64,000 bases of DNA from contig NC_079134.1 in the NCBI RefSeq assembly GCF_945859705.1, forward strand, positions 15,045,545 to 15,109,544, read 5' to 3'. Source of the DNA: Episyrphus balteatus (Eukaryota; Arthropoda; Insecta; Diptera; Syrphidae). A model generated the notes under the pieces. The model worked only from the letters and a program-made list of their open reading frames with translations. It was not told the DNA's origin and ran no database searches. The translations under genes were made by a program, and so were the position numbers. Below are positions 36,603-49,564 of this stretch, one piece after another (position 1 is the stretch's first letter; every line of letters starts with the position of its first letter).

Positions 36603-37688
36603 TACGGTGACCATATTTCTGGAAGCGAAACCCGGGACAGATAAAAATTCGTTGGATTGTTTTGAAAATATTGATTTTTCAAAAAAAATTTAATTTTTTT
36701 AAATGAGTTTTCATAATTTTTCCTTATTTTGATATCAAGATTGCCTAAAAAAAAACTCACGAGTTGACCAAAACATGGACCGACACATTTGACACTTCAA
36801 ATAAACTTAAATTTATTCGAATAAGAAGGGGAAGGGATAATGATAGTACGAAACGCTCCCTTTATGGGAGCGTTTTTGTTGAAATCATTTAAGTCGCATC
36901 CGAAATCAGAAATCAAGAAAATGGTTTTATAATATTGTCTGTTAATAACTTCTAAGAAAATATTTTTTTAATCAAAATCGGGAGAGCTGTTTTTACATAT
37001 TTATTTTATTTTAAATGATTTTGAAATTGTATGATCTTTAACAAAACTTTTAACATGCCCTTAAAAGTTTTGAAACTTATCTGGGTTCTGTACTCTTCCA
37101 TAGCTATGTTGTTCTTTATTCGAAAACATTATTCCTGGTGTAGCAACCTGACAAACAGAAGCTGGAATTAAATAATTGACGAACGTTTAAAATTAAATCT
37201 AAAACTAAAGCCTAGTCTAGAGGCGAAACGAAAACCAGCACAACGAAATCGTTAACGAAAATTTTGCTTTTCGTTGCACAATACGCATCTTAGGCAACGA
37301 AATTCTTACCTGTGCTAGAATGTATGGAGAGTTTTCAATCGTTTGTCACTCCCACTTATTTGTTCAGGGATTTTTTCTTGCAGCAAAAGTTTTTTTACTT
37401 TGGAGACTTAGAAAAATTTTCGTTTTGCTTCAGGAGCGTACTAGGCTTAATGCTTTATCCGAAAAATTAGAAAAATTTTTTTTCAGCCACTGTTTTCTTG
37501 TTTTCCGTACAAAGCATTTAAAATATTGAATATAAAAATCAGAGAATGTGAAAATACGGGACGACAATCACGGGACAAATGACAAAATACGGGACACTTA
37601 TACGTCCCGGGTTTCTTAAATAAAAACCCGGGACAAGCTGTAGAAATACGGGACAGTCCCGGGTAAACCGGGACGGATGGTCACCGTA
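36603..37688. mobile_element. 1.09-kb element, TACGGTGACCAT termini, iterated CCCGGGAC words
   Basis: Perfect 12-bp inverted ends TACGGTGACCAT...ATGGTCACCGTA are flanked by a perfect 8-bp duplication, CCTATAGA (36595-36602 and 37689-37696). The right terminal 150 bp repeats CCCGGGAC/TACGGGAC in several spacings; the left end has one such word. No transposase is seen. An 8-bp duplication suits hAT or P superfamilies, but the TA terminus does not decide between them. Confidence 0.85.
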
Positions 37689-37696
37689 CCTATAGA

Positions 37697-40507
37697 GCAA
37701 GTTAAAAGTGTAAAAGAGCATCGATTTATGTATTTTAAATTTAAAAATGTGTTAATTTTTTTAATTTCTTTTAACTTAAGTTTGTTTTTCCTTGATATAT
37801 CTTTGTGGTTGATGATAATATTTTCGTACACCAAAACAAGGATTGTTTACATATTTATATTTGTTTCGAGTTATTTTACAAGTCCAAAACATACACATAA
37901 ATATACCCCCAAGAACATCCGTCTCACAGTGAAATAGCCTTAAACAAAAAAAAAAAAAACTAAAGCTTTCTACAACCCCGTGGCTTCATAGAGAAATACA
38001 CCATACTAAATGGGTCAAGGGAAATTTCGTGGGCTCCTCTAGCTAAATATATATGTATAGTGCCAATATAAATATAAACACGCAATCGATAAATTCTACT
38101 CCGCACCAATCCAGGTCGTCCAGATTCGGGTGAAATGGTGTTAACCAATGTGTTGAATGCAGATGGTGAACTTGTATAAGGTGCTGAATTTAAATTTAGA
38201 TATCCACTATTCTTGTTATGGCATTTTAGAGAATGTTAAACCTAAACGAAAAACGTTTTTTTTTTTAGCTCACTTTGGTTCAATGTCCTGATTAATTCAG
38301 ATTCTGGAATTAATCATCAATGTTAAGGTCGTTTTTGTTGCTATTTTTACAATCACCGGTATTATTTATCTAGCCCTTTAAGAATAAAGCTATCGATTAA
38401 TTGCAAAAAATAATTTTTGTTTTTCGAAAATTAATAAAGACATCCAGTCAATCGTCTCCAAATAAATAAAAAAAAAACCTCTAACTTTTTCCAATAACTC
38501 ATTTGCAAAAAATTGGCTGAGCCGTTTTTGAGAAATCTAAAAAAAAATATCAGAATTGAGCGGATATCTTCCTTAATTTTGTGTTAAGGACCACCCTAAT
38601 GCAAGTATATATTTATATAATATAACTTTAAAATAAATTGGCTACCTACTGTAGTTGGTACCTACCGATAAAAATAAAAATATCTAATTCACTTTGTAGC
38701 AAAATCAAGTTCACAGCAAAAACTTTCATTCATTTCGCGGCAAGTGATTATTTTTCTTAAGTGTTTCGTATTGTGAAAACAAACAAATAAAATTATGAAT
38801 ATTAAATTCAAGTACTTATGGCATTATTCCAGAGCTTACAACCAAAATGATGAAATAAATTTTGTTTACTAAACAAAATCCATGTCCAATTTAAGATGAT
38901 GAATGACAATTTTACTTTGAGATTGAAATATAGATATTCCTTCATGTAAGTAAATAAGAAAACAAAATTTGGGTGAATTTATCACACAAAAACTATCTGT
39001 TGAATATTTTCTTTTGGATAAGTGTTTACGTTTTAAGAGGAAGTTTTTCATGATGCTTTCGTTGATATGATAATAAATATATATAGCTGGTCATTTTGTC
39101 AAGCTTTTTTTATTTGATAAATAGAAGATTAGGTATATTAAATCTTTAAGAGTCCATGAGTAGCAGATCCGTTAAGCTTAGCAGAGCTCAAGCACAGTTG
39201 ACGTCAGGCAAAAAACAAAATCAATATTTTTGTTGCTTAAAAAATTTATTCGATTAAAATGTATGAAAAAGAAATATTTAACGACTTTAAAACAAGACCT
39301 TTTAAGAGTTCAATCTTCCATTTTTATTACCTATTTGAAAATAAACTTCTGAAATATTTACATATTAATTTATTTTCTAATGAGTTTATGCTAAAGCTTT
39401 TTTTTTAAACTTGATAAAAGAATAACTTTAATCTAATTTTCTTATTAACTTTATTAAAAATGTAAGAAAAATTAAAAAAAATTTAAATATTTAAAAAAAC
39501 TCAAATATTGACTTTTTTTTAAATTTTTTCCTAATTTTTAAATTAAAGGTACTAAAACGTTATTGCACAAGAATTTTCGTTGAAATCGGTTCAGTGGTTT
39601 ATGAGAAAGTCAGAAATCAAGAAAACGGTTCTATGGTAGGTACCGTTAAAAAAAGGTCCAACCGTGGACTTAGTGACTGCTAAAAAAACAAAAAAACAAT
39701 TAAATTTCAAAGCTAAACTGCAGTAAATAGACTTGTTTTAAGTCATCTTATTGCTTCAATATAGATATACTAATAAATCGTTATAGTTAAATTATAAGGT
39801 TTGTTTCCCTTGAAAAATGCATAAAGTGACTTTGTCTACTTTCATAATTAAGGACACTATTGCAAGTAATTTTGTGGAACCACATTTCCACATTGTTATG
39901 CGACACCCTAATGTTATGCGAGTACCTACTATTGTCTAATTACTCTCAATAATTTTTGTGTGCATGTATCTAATTAATTTGCAAAAATGCCGAGTCAAAA
40001 CGGCTAAGCAAAGATGAATTTTTTTTTCAAAAATGAAACTTCTGGCATTGTCAATTCCTCGCAAGAGATTTTTTTTTAATAGATGAGACTCGGAATCTAT
40101 CCGAAACCTGTGGCGCTATAGTTCATTGCACCACGGGTTACTACCGAACATTTTTTTATACCTGAGTTCCTGATTGTACCAAGAAAAAATAATTACGAAA
40201 AACCATTTTCTACATATCATACCTAAGAAGGATATAGAAAATAAAAATATGTATCTTCGTATTTGCTAATTACTTTTTCCTTTATAAATTCAGTATGATT
40301 CTTTTTCTGCTAAATTATTATAAAAGTAGTATAACATTTGATATGAAGGCTTTATTTTACGTTACCATAGTGTTACTTTCGCTAACTGTAGCTATTATTT
40401 TCTTGAGCTTAAGTAAACTGTAAAATAAAGAATCAGTTCTTGTCCAACGCTCAAAGCGAACACCTCGTCTTTTTTCTCTTAAAAAAACTGTTTGGATATC
40501 GTCTACA
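37697..40507. other. No gene seen
   Basis: AT-rich sequence with dispersed repeat fragments. About 38418-38475 (CGAAAATTAATAAAGACATC, CTCCAAATAAAT) recurs at about 46298-46360. About 38517-38540 and 39580-39605 carry the GCCGTTTTTGAGAAATC and GAAATCGGTTCAGTGGTTT phrases seen in other repeats here. Confidence 0.45.
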
Positions 40508-40513
40508 GATGCG

Positions 40514-41332
40514 ATGTCAAATGTTAAACCAGTTTGTGTTTTTTGTGGTAGTAAAAAAGATAAAATAATTTTATTCAATCAAGAACGTTTAGATAAATGT
40601 CTTGGTATATTGAAAATTCGCCAAGCCAATAACTTGGTGGGGTATAAAGTAAAGTTGAATCCTTTAAATAAAAGTGAAGGTTATCATTCAAAATGTTTGA
40701 ACAATTTTACTGCACTTAAAGCAAAATATAAACAATGTTATGTTAAAAGTGAACTTAATTTACCAGGACATTCAGCAGCTGTGGTTATACGGTAAGCCTA
40801 ACTTTGTATTATTTTTTTTAAATAATTTGAAACTTAAAAAATCCTTTCTTTTGTTACTATTTTTCGCTAATATTAATCTTTCTAAAATATCATATTTTAA
40901 AGTGAGAACATTGAAGTAAACGAAGTATCCGAGCAAACCTTAGAAGAACCTGAAAAATCAATCTGTGACTCCTCAATCGCTGCGTCAGAACATAATTGCG
41001 TTGGTTTGGCTGAGCAGGATAACAAATCAGTAGAATCTTCTGAAGAACGAGCTCAAGAAAAAGAAATCGAACTTAAAAAATGTATTTTCTGCAAATTAGA
41101 GCGAAAAATATATAAGGGTCGCATAAGCAATTTGCATACTTGTACTAAGGAGGATTCCATTGACAAAATAAAAGCTAAGGCAGTGGAGTTAAAAGACTCA
41201 AATTTGATGATGGAAATTGACAATCGATTGTTGCAAAGACAACCCATTCTTTATCATACAATTTGTTTTGTTCGAGCAAATGACCGATTAAGAACGATAA
41301 AAAATGCACAGAAACGCAAATATGCAAAGTGA
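40514..41332 (+). CDS. Small protein with two CxxC...HxxC modules, possible transposon derivative
   Basis: Exons 40514-40791 and 40903-41332 join in phase 2 across a 111-bp intron (CG|GTAAGC...TTTAAAG) to give 235 residues. Module 1 has C8, C11, H58 and C61 (PVCVFCGSKK...EGYHSKCLNNF). Module 2 has C153, C156, H211 and C214 (KKCIFCKLERK...ILYHTICFVR). An acidic linker separates them, and the C-terminus is basic (KNAQKRKYAK). Both modules appear to be the same zinc-binding fold. Similar CxxC...H-x-x-C modules are familiar to me from N-termini of large uncharacterised insect proteins associated with mobile elements, but I cannot name the family. After the stop, another frame (41335-41436) stays open as an acidic tail and ends MEVPKM, so a one-base frameshift may have truncated the gene. 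The start could also lie in an earlier exon, since TCTACAG precedes the ATG. Confidence 0.55.
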
Positions 41333-41334
41333 CA

Positions 41335-41436
41335 ATGAAGAAGTTGATGAAAAATCAAGGCACAACCCATTCAGGACTAGCGAAAATGCAGATGAAGAAA
41401 ATAATTTATGTTTAATGGAAGTGCCGAAAATGTGAT
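41335..41436 (+). pseudogene. Open extension after a possible one-base frameshift
   Basis: Directly after the stop of the two-module protein, the frame reading DNEEVDEKSRHNPFR...LMEVPKM stays open for 34 codons and is acidic like the linker. It may be the original C-terminus of the protein, or chance. Confidence 0.25.
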
Positions 41437-42264
41437 GTCCAGCATTTTTGACTTAATTATAGTTGTACCAACCAACTTACTTATTATATCTTAAGTAAAA
41501 ATATAAAGCAAGTACAATAAGGATGCCAACGGATATGGCACATACATATGTTGGTTGCAATAATATACTATCCCTGTACAAAATAAAAAATGTTGACATT
41601 TCATTTAAAAATAAGATTAAAAATAGTATTTCCCCCGCAATCCTTGCCCCTTTTTGGAGTGTTGCAAAACTTTTTTTAGGGCTGCCACAATTTTTTTTTC
41701 TTCTTTATTTTAAAATCTAAAAAAATTCAATTAAAACATTGTTATTCTCCCAGTTCTCTATCCAAAAACCGTAAACAGTTACTGTCTGAAGATATACGAC
41801 TAATTCGGATCCTAAGGTCCGGTCGACTTCTCTATACGAAGCAAGCGGCGGTATGATTTTTTTCTCTCAAGGCAAAGCTAAATAACATTCTAGACAGTTT
41901 TCAGGTGTACATATGTGACCTCTTTATATTTGCATTTTCAACATATTTTTGTCAATATTTGCCCCACTTTTGAGGTACCCGAGTGAAAATTGAAATCTGA
42001 AAAACCACCACCGCAGCCGCAGCAATTTTGTATCAGAAAATAACATGGCGCTCTCAAAAACATCCCATAATATTAATACGTCCAACAAAAAATAGCGAAA
42101 AAATAACCCTTAAAGTACCTACCTTCTCATCCTTCGGATAAAATTGAACTTTTTATACCAAATTAAGCAAATTTTTGTATAAATTTTACATAATAACGAA
42201 ACGCTTTATAAATTTTTGGAGTTGAGGTCACTTGAACTTATATTGAATTAAATTTTACATAGGT
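41437..42264. other. No gene seen
   Basis: AT-rich sequence with no recognisable coding, repeat or structured element. Confidence 0.4.
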
Positions 42265-42274
42265 ATATGTATAG

Positions 42275-43020
42275 GGGAAACCGACGAAGTTACGAATACC
42301 AGAGTTACGGGCGACAGAGTTACGAGCGTCAAAGTTACGCGAAACCGAAGTTACGAAAAACTAGAGTTACGAATTCTAAAGTTATGTTAAGCTATGACAT
42401 GTGATTTTTGGGTTGGCAACAATTGCGAAATACAAACATGAAATTAACATTTTTCTCATTGGTCAGAACTAAATGAGTTAAGCGAAAATGGGTGTTATTT
42501 AATCTTGTAAAATTTTTATTGGGTAGGTATAGATATACATAATATGGTTTTGTTTTTTTGAGAAGATCGCAAAAACGTTGAAATAGAAAAAAAAAACATA
42601 AGTATACTTATGTAAGTTTGGGGGACATAATTGAAATTACCTTCTTATCTGTCCAACTATTATTGCACCTACGTATTTTTTTTTTTTCTATTAATTAATA
42701 TAATTATTCATAGCGTATTTTGTTATACCCACTTTGTATATCTATACCTATCCAATCAAAATTTTACAAGATTAAATAACACCCATTTTCGCTTAACTCA
42801 TTTAGTTCTGACCAATGAGAAAAATGTTAATCTCTTGTTTGTATTTCCATAATTCCATATCGTTCCTCGCAATTGTTGCCAACCCAAAAATCACATGTCA
42901 TAGCTTAACATAACTTTAGAATTCGTAACTCTAGTTTTTCTTAACTTCGGTTGTGCGTAACTTTGACGGCCGTAACTCTGTGGCGCGTAACTCTGTTATT
43001 CGTAACTCCGTTACCATTTC
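42275..43020. mobile_element. 746-bp foldback-like element, TIRs of iterated AGTTACG
   Basis: A perfect 10-bp duplication, ATATGTATAG, flanks the element (42265-42274 and 43021-43030). Each terminal inverted repeat opens with about seven words of the form (G/A)AGTTACG spaced 16-18 bp (left arm 42288-42390) and continues as a roughly 240-bp inverted arm (CATGTGATTTTTGGGTTGGC and CCCATTTTCGCTTAACTCAT are inverted partners). There is no transposase. Tandem-repeat TIRs and a 9-10 bp duplication match Drosophila foldback elements in architecture, though not in sequence. Confidence 0.88.
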
Positions 43021-43030
43021 ATATGTATAG

Positions 43031-46000
43031 TATATGAATGATAACATCCAAGCCAATATGTTGAAACCTTTTTCACAATTTTATTTACCTGGAACTGAAT
43101 CGACAAGAACGACGTCTTTACAATTTTATCATTTCTTTGTCTATTTTGGCCGCCATTTTGAATACAAAAAGTTGGCAGCCTTATCGTGTTCTACAAACTA
43201 TTTTCCTTCAGTGTACCGAATTTCATGACTTTTCGTTGAGAAATGGTCGTGCGAATTCTAGGCTTATAACTCTGAGATTTTTTTTCAACTTCTATAAAAC
43301 TTAATACTACAATTTTCTGTATTTCTTCTTTCTCGTGTTGCCTCTTTTATCTCCTGAGAAGTCGATGTTCCCCCGTTCTTTTTCGTTTGTGAAGGTTATT
43401 GGCAGCTCAGAGATTTTATTGCAGTGGTCTAGGGAAACCTAGCATTTCAGCGGTGGTATCTCTGATGGATTTTTGACGTTGTCACTGGTTAGTTATACAT
43501 ACTTCATCGTGACGCAATCGGGAAATCATCTTCATAGCATTTTGTTGCGTTAGCGCTTATGAGAACGGAGGTCCATTGACAACATCTGTTAAGGGTTTTA
43601 AGGTCCTTAATTGAAAACCCAAACAAATTGAATAAACCATTTTGTGAGGTCAAACTTTTTAACAAGAATCATTTTGTTGTGTTACCATCAAACAACTTAA
43701 CCACATCATCGGTCATTTATCAAAAACTTATCAAATCACTTCATACCCTACTCTTACATTTATAAATAGTTGAATAACAATATTACTTTATCATCATCAA
43801 AATGCCTCAACAACTTTCACATTCCTTGTACTACCTAGTTGTCAAAACCTAATAACGTTAATCGATGAGGGAGTGTTTATAAGTCCATAAATTCATATGG
43901 AAAATAGAATGTTTTTCATGTGTCAAACTTTAGGTGAGTAATGTCATTGAAACAAACACCATATTGAAGATTTATGAGTAAAATGCTTTAAATGTCTGAT
44001 CCTTTTGCACATAGCAAAAACAAGAAAAAAAGAAAAGTACAAAAAAAAAAAAAAAAGGTTCAAACAAAACACCATTTAATGAAAATTCTGCTTTGACCCA
44101 ATAAAGTCTTCCACAAGTGATAAGAGATATAACAGTTTCGTAATAGTTCCATAATAAAGTCCCTCCAACACTTTGCAGCCCTTCTTGCTTTTAACACACA
44201 TTACCATTTGCCCGTTGTGTCACCAAACACCATAAAAGAGTACACACACACATACACAATCATAATCTATCAGAAGAAGCGACTAAAAGAACGACGAGGA
44301 TGACGACGACGAACGTTGTAACTGTTAGGCGTTTTATTTCCATACCACACGCTGAGTCATCTGTTTCCTTGATTTTGTTTGCCAACATAATAGTTTCCAG
44401 CAGCTATATCCTGTTCGTGTTTTTCTTTCAGCTTTTTGTTTCCCAGTTCCCACCATCCCAACTGTACAGATGCCTTAGCTGCTTCTCCTGTCGTTGTCGG
44501 TCTACGCTTTTATAGTTGCATTGCATGCAAGGTCTGCTGACTGCTGCTGCTGCAATAGTCTGCTGCATTGAGTCGAGTTGAGAGCCCGGATAGTGTCACC
44601 TGTGTGTGTATTTTGCACTAGCTATTTTTATATGCTACAATATGGTCCTTGTGCGCACAAACACACACACACGCAATGCGATTTCATATAAAATAGCAAC
44701 CCATTGGGGGTTGGAGGGTGGTGATGGTGATGGTGATAATTGCTCTTGACTCTTCGATGAAAAACGGTCTCTTGTATAATCGCGAACGTTTCTTTCGTTT
44801 TTGTTTTTTATTATTCCTTCTTCTTCTTCTATTTTTTTGCCATTCAATCTTTTATCTTTTTGGCATAGAATTCAGCAGGATGTCCTAACGTTCTCTAGCT
44901 GATGTTAGCTATTGTTTATGTTGAATGGTCTGTGTGTGCATTCTTATTTGTGTGTATGTAACCGTATGTGATTTTTTTTTTTTTTTTGTTTTTCTAAGGA
45001 AAAGGAAAAACTTCTGGAGTTTGTTAAGGAGCTGGGGTGCTTCCAAGTTTGATATATGAATAGAAGAGGAAACTTTTATTTTATTGCGACCCGGATGTAT
45101 TTGATACCAGAAGAAAAACTTACGAAAACAGTGCTCTGCACCGCGCCGGCACCACCACCGTAACCGGGAGCAACTGGTTCACTTGGGCGTATGAGCGATA
45201 TAATTTAATTTGATTTGCACTGTGTGTGCACATAACTTGGTTGAGCATATGAGGAAACAGCAGGGTGCCATATGATGTAGACCAATATAAAAGTGGCGGA
45301 AAGTAGATAACTCAAGAGAGTGAAAAAGATGTGTGTTTGTTTACCTATTTAGAGAAAATGCATGGGAAAATAATTGTGGAAACAAATCAAGGCTAAGGAT
45401 TGTTTGTTTGAGAAATATGTATCATCGATGGTTGTTACCTTTTCATTGATACTCGGTACAGCTGATTATATTCTATTTGAGAAAACAAAATGGGAAAAGA
45501 AAAGTTTTTGAAATTGAAAAGGTTGATTTAATTTTGTATTTTTGTACCCAACTGCAGAAAAACCAAAACGAGGGTTATATAATAATTGATCGTGTTTAAG
45601 TATGTTTGTTTATCTGTTCAATCATAACTTCTAAACTTTTTATCAGAATTAAAAAGTACCCGCATGTATATGTCACTTTTTCTTCATCAATAATATCCTT
45701 ACTCGTTTCTTTCGTATATTTCGTATGTTTCGCATGTTTGGTACTTTTAGTACATTGACTATGATTAGTGGATTTTTTTTTTAATAAAAACAATTTGTAA
45801 AGTATAAGCAACATTTTAAGGCCATAAACAAAAACATTCAAATTTGTTGCTGTATTCTCAAGTTATAAGAGTTTGAAGGTTGCAACGAGTATTTTGATTT
45901 TTTTTCGATTTTTTTTTTATAATCGTTTTTTATAATTTTTTCCTAATTTTTCGGCAAAACTTTGGTAATTTTATGTTTATATTATTTCAGTAATCTTATT

Positions 46001-48445
46001 ACAATTTTGAAAATTGTTCACCCAAAATAAACAAATTTTTTGAAAAACCAAAAATAGTTTGTACATTCTTAGGGTACATTTCAAGACCATTAACACATTG
46101 GTTGCGGTGTGGGTATATTTCGGCGAAATAGAGAAAAAAACAATATGTCGCTGTTTATATTTCTATATAAATTATCGATTACACAACGATTATTGAACCT
46201 TGGTACTTCTGTTTTTATCGAGACAAAAGTAATCTCAGAGTAATTATCTGAAGTTACCATTTATCTATATCAGGCCGGTCCTTGTTTGCTTTTTGTTCGA
46301 AAATTAATGAAGACATTTGCTCAATATTCTCCAAATAAATTTAAAAAAAAAATCCTCTAATCCTGTAACAAGGTGAAATTCTTGTCCTTGGACTTTGCGA
46401 CTGATTTTTTTCCATATCTCCTTTACGGCTTGATAGATTTTATTCTAATTTTGCCCAATTATACTAACAATGATCCTTAGTAATATTGCATTCCGAGATG
46501 TTATTTAAAATATATTCTTGAACCACAAAAAATCGAAAAGAAAATCGATGTTTTTCGGAGCTATTACATGTATACACTGTTTTTTAGATTTCATAAAAAC
46601 GGCTCAACCAATTTTCTGCAAACTTCGTCAACACGTTTATAGCCATGACTTAATAATGTTGCTAACTAAAAACTTTCATTAGTGCTTTAATTTCCTAGTA
46701 AATCAGAAAACTATTTAAATTCACAAGAAAATTCAAAATACTGAGGAAATTTTCTTCCTCCTACAGCGGCAGAAATATGAGGCCTTCAGAATAATAAATG
46801 GGTCAAGAAGTCCATTTGAAATTTGTACATTATTTTGAACTTTGAGAAGCTTTATCTCAGGAACTAAAGGAATTTTTGAAATAAATGTTTCACAGATCAA
46901 TAGCTCTATATCTCCAGAATCTCTTTCTATCATTTTATTTGATATAAAACGAAACCCTTAATTTTTAAGACTTTAAAACATTCAACCTATAAAGAAGTGG
47001 ACTTGACCCATTATTATTCTGAACACCTCATAATAGTAACAAGCGACTCTGCTACTACCATTGGATATGTTTTTACTGCAATCGGCAAAGATACTTGTAG
47101 GAAATATCACCAACTACTCCAACTGTGACTAAACGCAAACCCAACCAACTCAACTCAACTAACCCGCAACTTGACACCCGGGTCTGAATATTACGAGGAC
47201 AACCTAGATCATTTTTAAATGTATTGAAGTACTTAGAGTCACCTCTGAAATTTTCATGATTCATTCATTTTAGCCTTTTAGCGACATTTTTCGAATGCAG
47301 TCATCATGTTTATACTAAACACCCTACATATAATTTGAAGGTAAGCAAATTCTCGCCAAAGATCAACTTGTTTCGTTATTTAATCAATCGTCGCGTTACT
47401 TACGACTATATACCTAAATCGAATTAACATTTCTAATTAAAAAAAAAAAAAGTTAAGCATACACCACAGTGACCAATTATTTTAAAAATTCTTATAATTC
47501 AGAAATAGTTTTCTGATTTTGATTTGACCATCACTGCTCTCTCAAGTTATGTGCATATGTTTGTTGGTAGTCATTATAACACCAGAATTGACCCATTCTG
47601 GGCATTTTAAATCCCAAATATGTAAGGTTATAGTTTATAAATCCAAGAAAAACTATATTCCTCCAATTATCAATTCGTATTGCAACCGTAGGTTACAAAT
47701 CAAGGCAAATTGCTTAGACGTTTATAGAACGTGACCATGAAAAATGCATTCCCCAAACCACATGCACCACTGTAATGTAAGCACATATGGATTCTTTTTG
47801 GCATCTCTAATCGTTGATGGTTTTTTTTTTAATGAAAGATTTATTGCTTGGGAAATCAATAAAATCATTTTATATAAATAAAAGATTTGATATTGAACTT
47901 ATTTATCTATGAACATCTACGAGTACCTTGTATGCTATATTCGACAACCACCCAACCACTTTCAATTCTTTCAGTTTCTTTCTTATAAATCTTTCTGTTA
48001 TTGACTTGCAATAAAAATTAATAGGAATTGGTTTCCATTCCGTTTCCGTTTCCATATAATATAGACAACAAAAAAAAAAAAAAAATAAAGTAAATCTCTT
48101 GAAAACATTGTCATCTTTCTTGATGATGAGATCATCCACCCCGAGTATATACACAACACATATCCTTTTCATAGCCCAAACAACCTTCTGAATTAAGCCA
48201 TAACATATCAAAACTCTTGTTCTCATCTAACCCATCTCCTCAGCTCCTTTTGGTTTAACTATCCATTTAAAGGACACGCTAAAGATATTCCACACGAACC
48301 AATTGTCATGTTAACATTCACATGAAAAGCCATCAAAATTTGATTTAGTCCAATGAGAGTTAGGACAACAACAACAACAAAAACAACAACGCACATTCAA
48401 GACGACAAAATAACAAACATTTATATTATTGTATTTGTATGAGGA
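43031..48445. other. Gene-poor region
   Basis: No coding exons could be supported over 5.4 kb. A locally GC-rich patch at 45140-45200 (CACCGCGCCGGCACCACCAC) stands out but has no convincing exon borders. CTGCTGCTGCTGC lies near 44540-44555, and CA-rich runs near 44235-44260 and 44655-44675. The region could be part of a long intron or intergenic regulatory DNA. Confidence 0.4.
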
Positions 48446-48742
48446 TATCTATGCAGTGCCGGATTAACCATGTCATGGGCCCCTAGGCACAGTAATTCTT
48501 GGGCCCTTTTCCGATGGTTTTTCAATATCATAAGCTCTTTTTAAGTTAATTTAGAAATTTGTGTAGGTAACTTACTAAAGACTAATCGGCTATAATCTGT
48601 GTCCAATCATGTCATTTTATAAACGTAAACTAAAAGTTTTGTAATAACTATAATAAATATTGCAGCGATATTTCAACATTAAAGCAACTTGATGCTTCAC
48701 AGATAACTTCGATTAACGATAAGTTATTAGAAAATATTAATA

Positions 48743-48915
48743 TGTCGACTTTTCACGAGTCGGTTTTAGCCACATGATATGTCTCACGGCTAAAGTCGAC
48801 TAGGACTCTAGTATGGGGATTATCACTTTAGTCGCGTGCGGCTTACCTTCACACGACTCGACTGACGCCGAAAAGCTTCGCTGCACGGCGGAAATCGACT
48901 CGTGATAAGTCGGCA
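48743..48915. mobile_element. MITE, TGYCGACTTTTCAC termini, copy 2 (nested)
   Basis: Homologous to 14855-15009: CGACTTTTCACGAGTCG at the left, CGACTCGTGATAAGTCG at the right, with GTATGGGGATTATCACTTTA in the centre. It is nested in the hAT-like element. Confidence 0.75.
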
Positions 48916-48979
48916 TTACGGTTTCATTATAAAACTGGAGAGAGAAATCATACCAAAAAGTTTTAATTTTGATTCAATT

Positions 48980-49564
48980 ACACAGCCACACAAAAAAATA
49001 TAAAAGTTCTGGTCTGGGGTTGCGACCAGGTTTTTCATATAGTTTTAGGGTCGCTGAAACCGAATCCGAAGTCCGTTTTGCCCCATCACGTCAGGTTTTC
49101 GAGATAACCTCAAAAAATGTCACGAAAACAAAAATTTTTTTCTCTGATCTGGATGTGCGAATATGTTAATCATATAGTTTTTGGATCGCTGAATCCATAT
49201 TCGAAGTCAATTTTGCCCTATCACGTCAGGTTTCTGAGATATCCTCAAAAAAATGTCAAAACCAACAAAACAAAATTTCTTATCTGGAGTTGCGACTAGG
49301 TTTTTCATATAGTTTTTGGGTTGCTTAAACCGAATCCGAAGTCTATTTTGCCATATCACGTTTTTCGTTTCACGTTTTTGAGATATCCTCAAAAAATGTC
49401 AGATAAGAACTTTTTTTTTTGAGATTAGACATTTTTTGAGGATATAAACCTGACGTGATGGGGCAAAACGGACTTCGGATTCGGTTCCAGCGACCCCAAA
49501 ACTATATGAAAAACCTGGTCGCAACCCCAGACCAGAACTTTTATATTTTTTTGTGTGGCTGTGT
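48980..49564. mobile_element. 585-bp palindromic MITE with GCTGAA/CCGAATCCG core (nested)
   Basis: The ends ACACAGCCACACAAAAAAAT are inverted at the right. Inside, TCCGAAGTCCGTTTTGCCCC and CACGTCAGGTTTTCGAGATA occur as three diverged direct copies followed by one inverted copy, together with inverted CTGGTCTGGGGTTGCGACCA. A fragment of the same family lies in LeuRS intron 4. Confidence 0.8.

Noticed and set aside
45120..45200. GC-rich patch resembling an exon
   Set aside because: A GTAAGT donor exists on the minus strand, but there is no good acceptor and no frame resembling a known protein.
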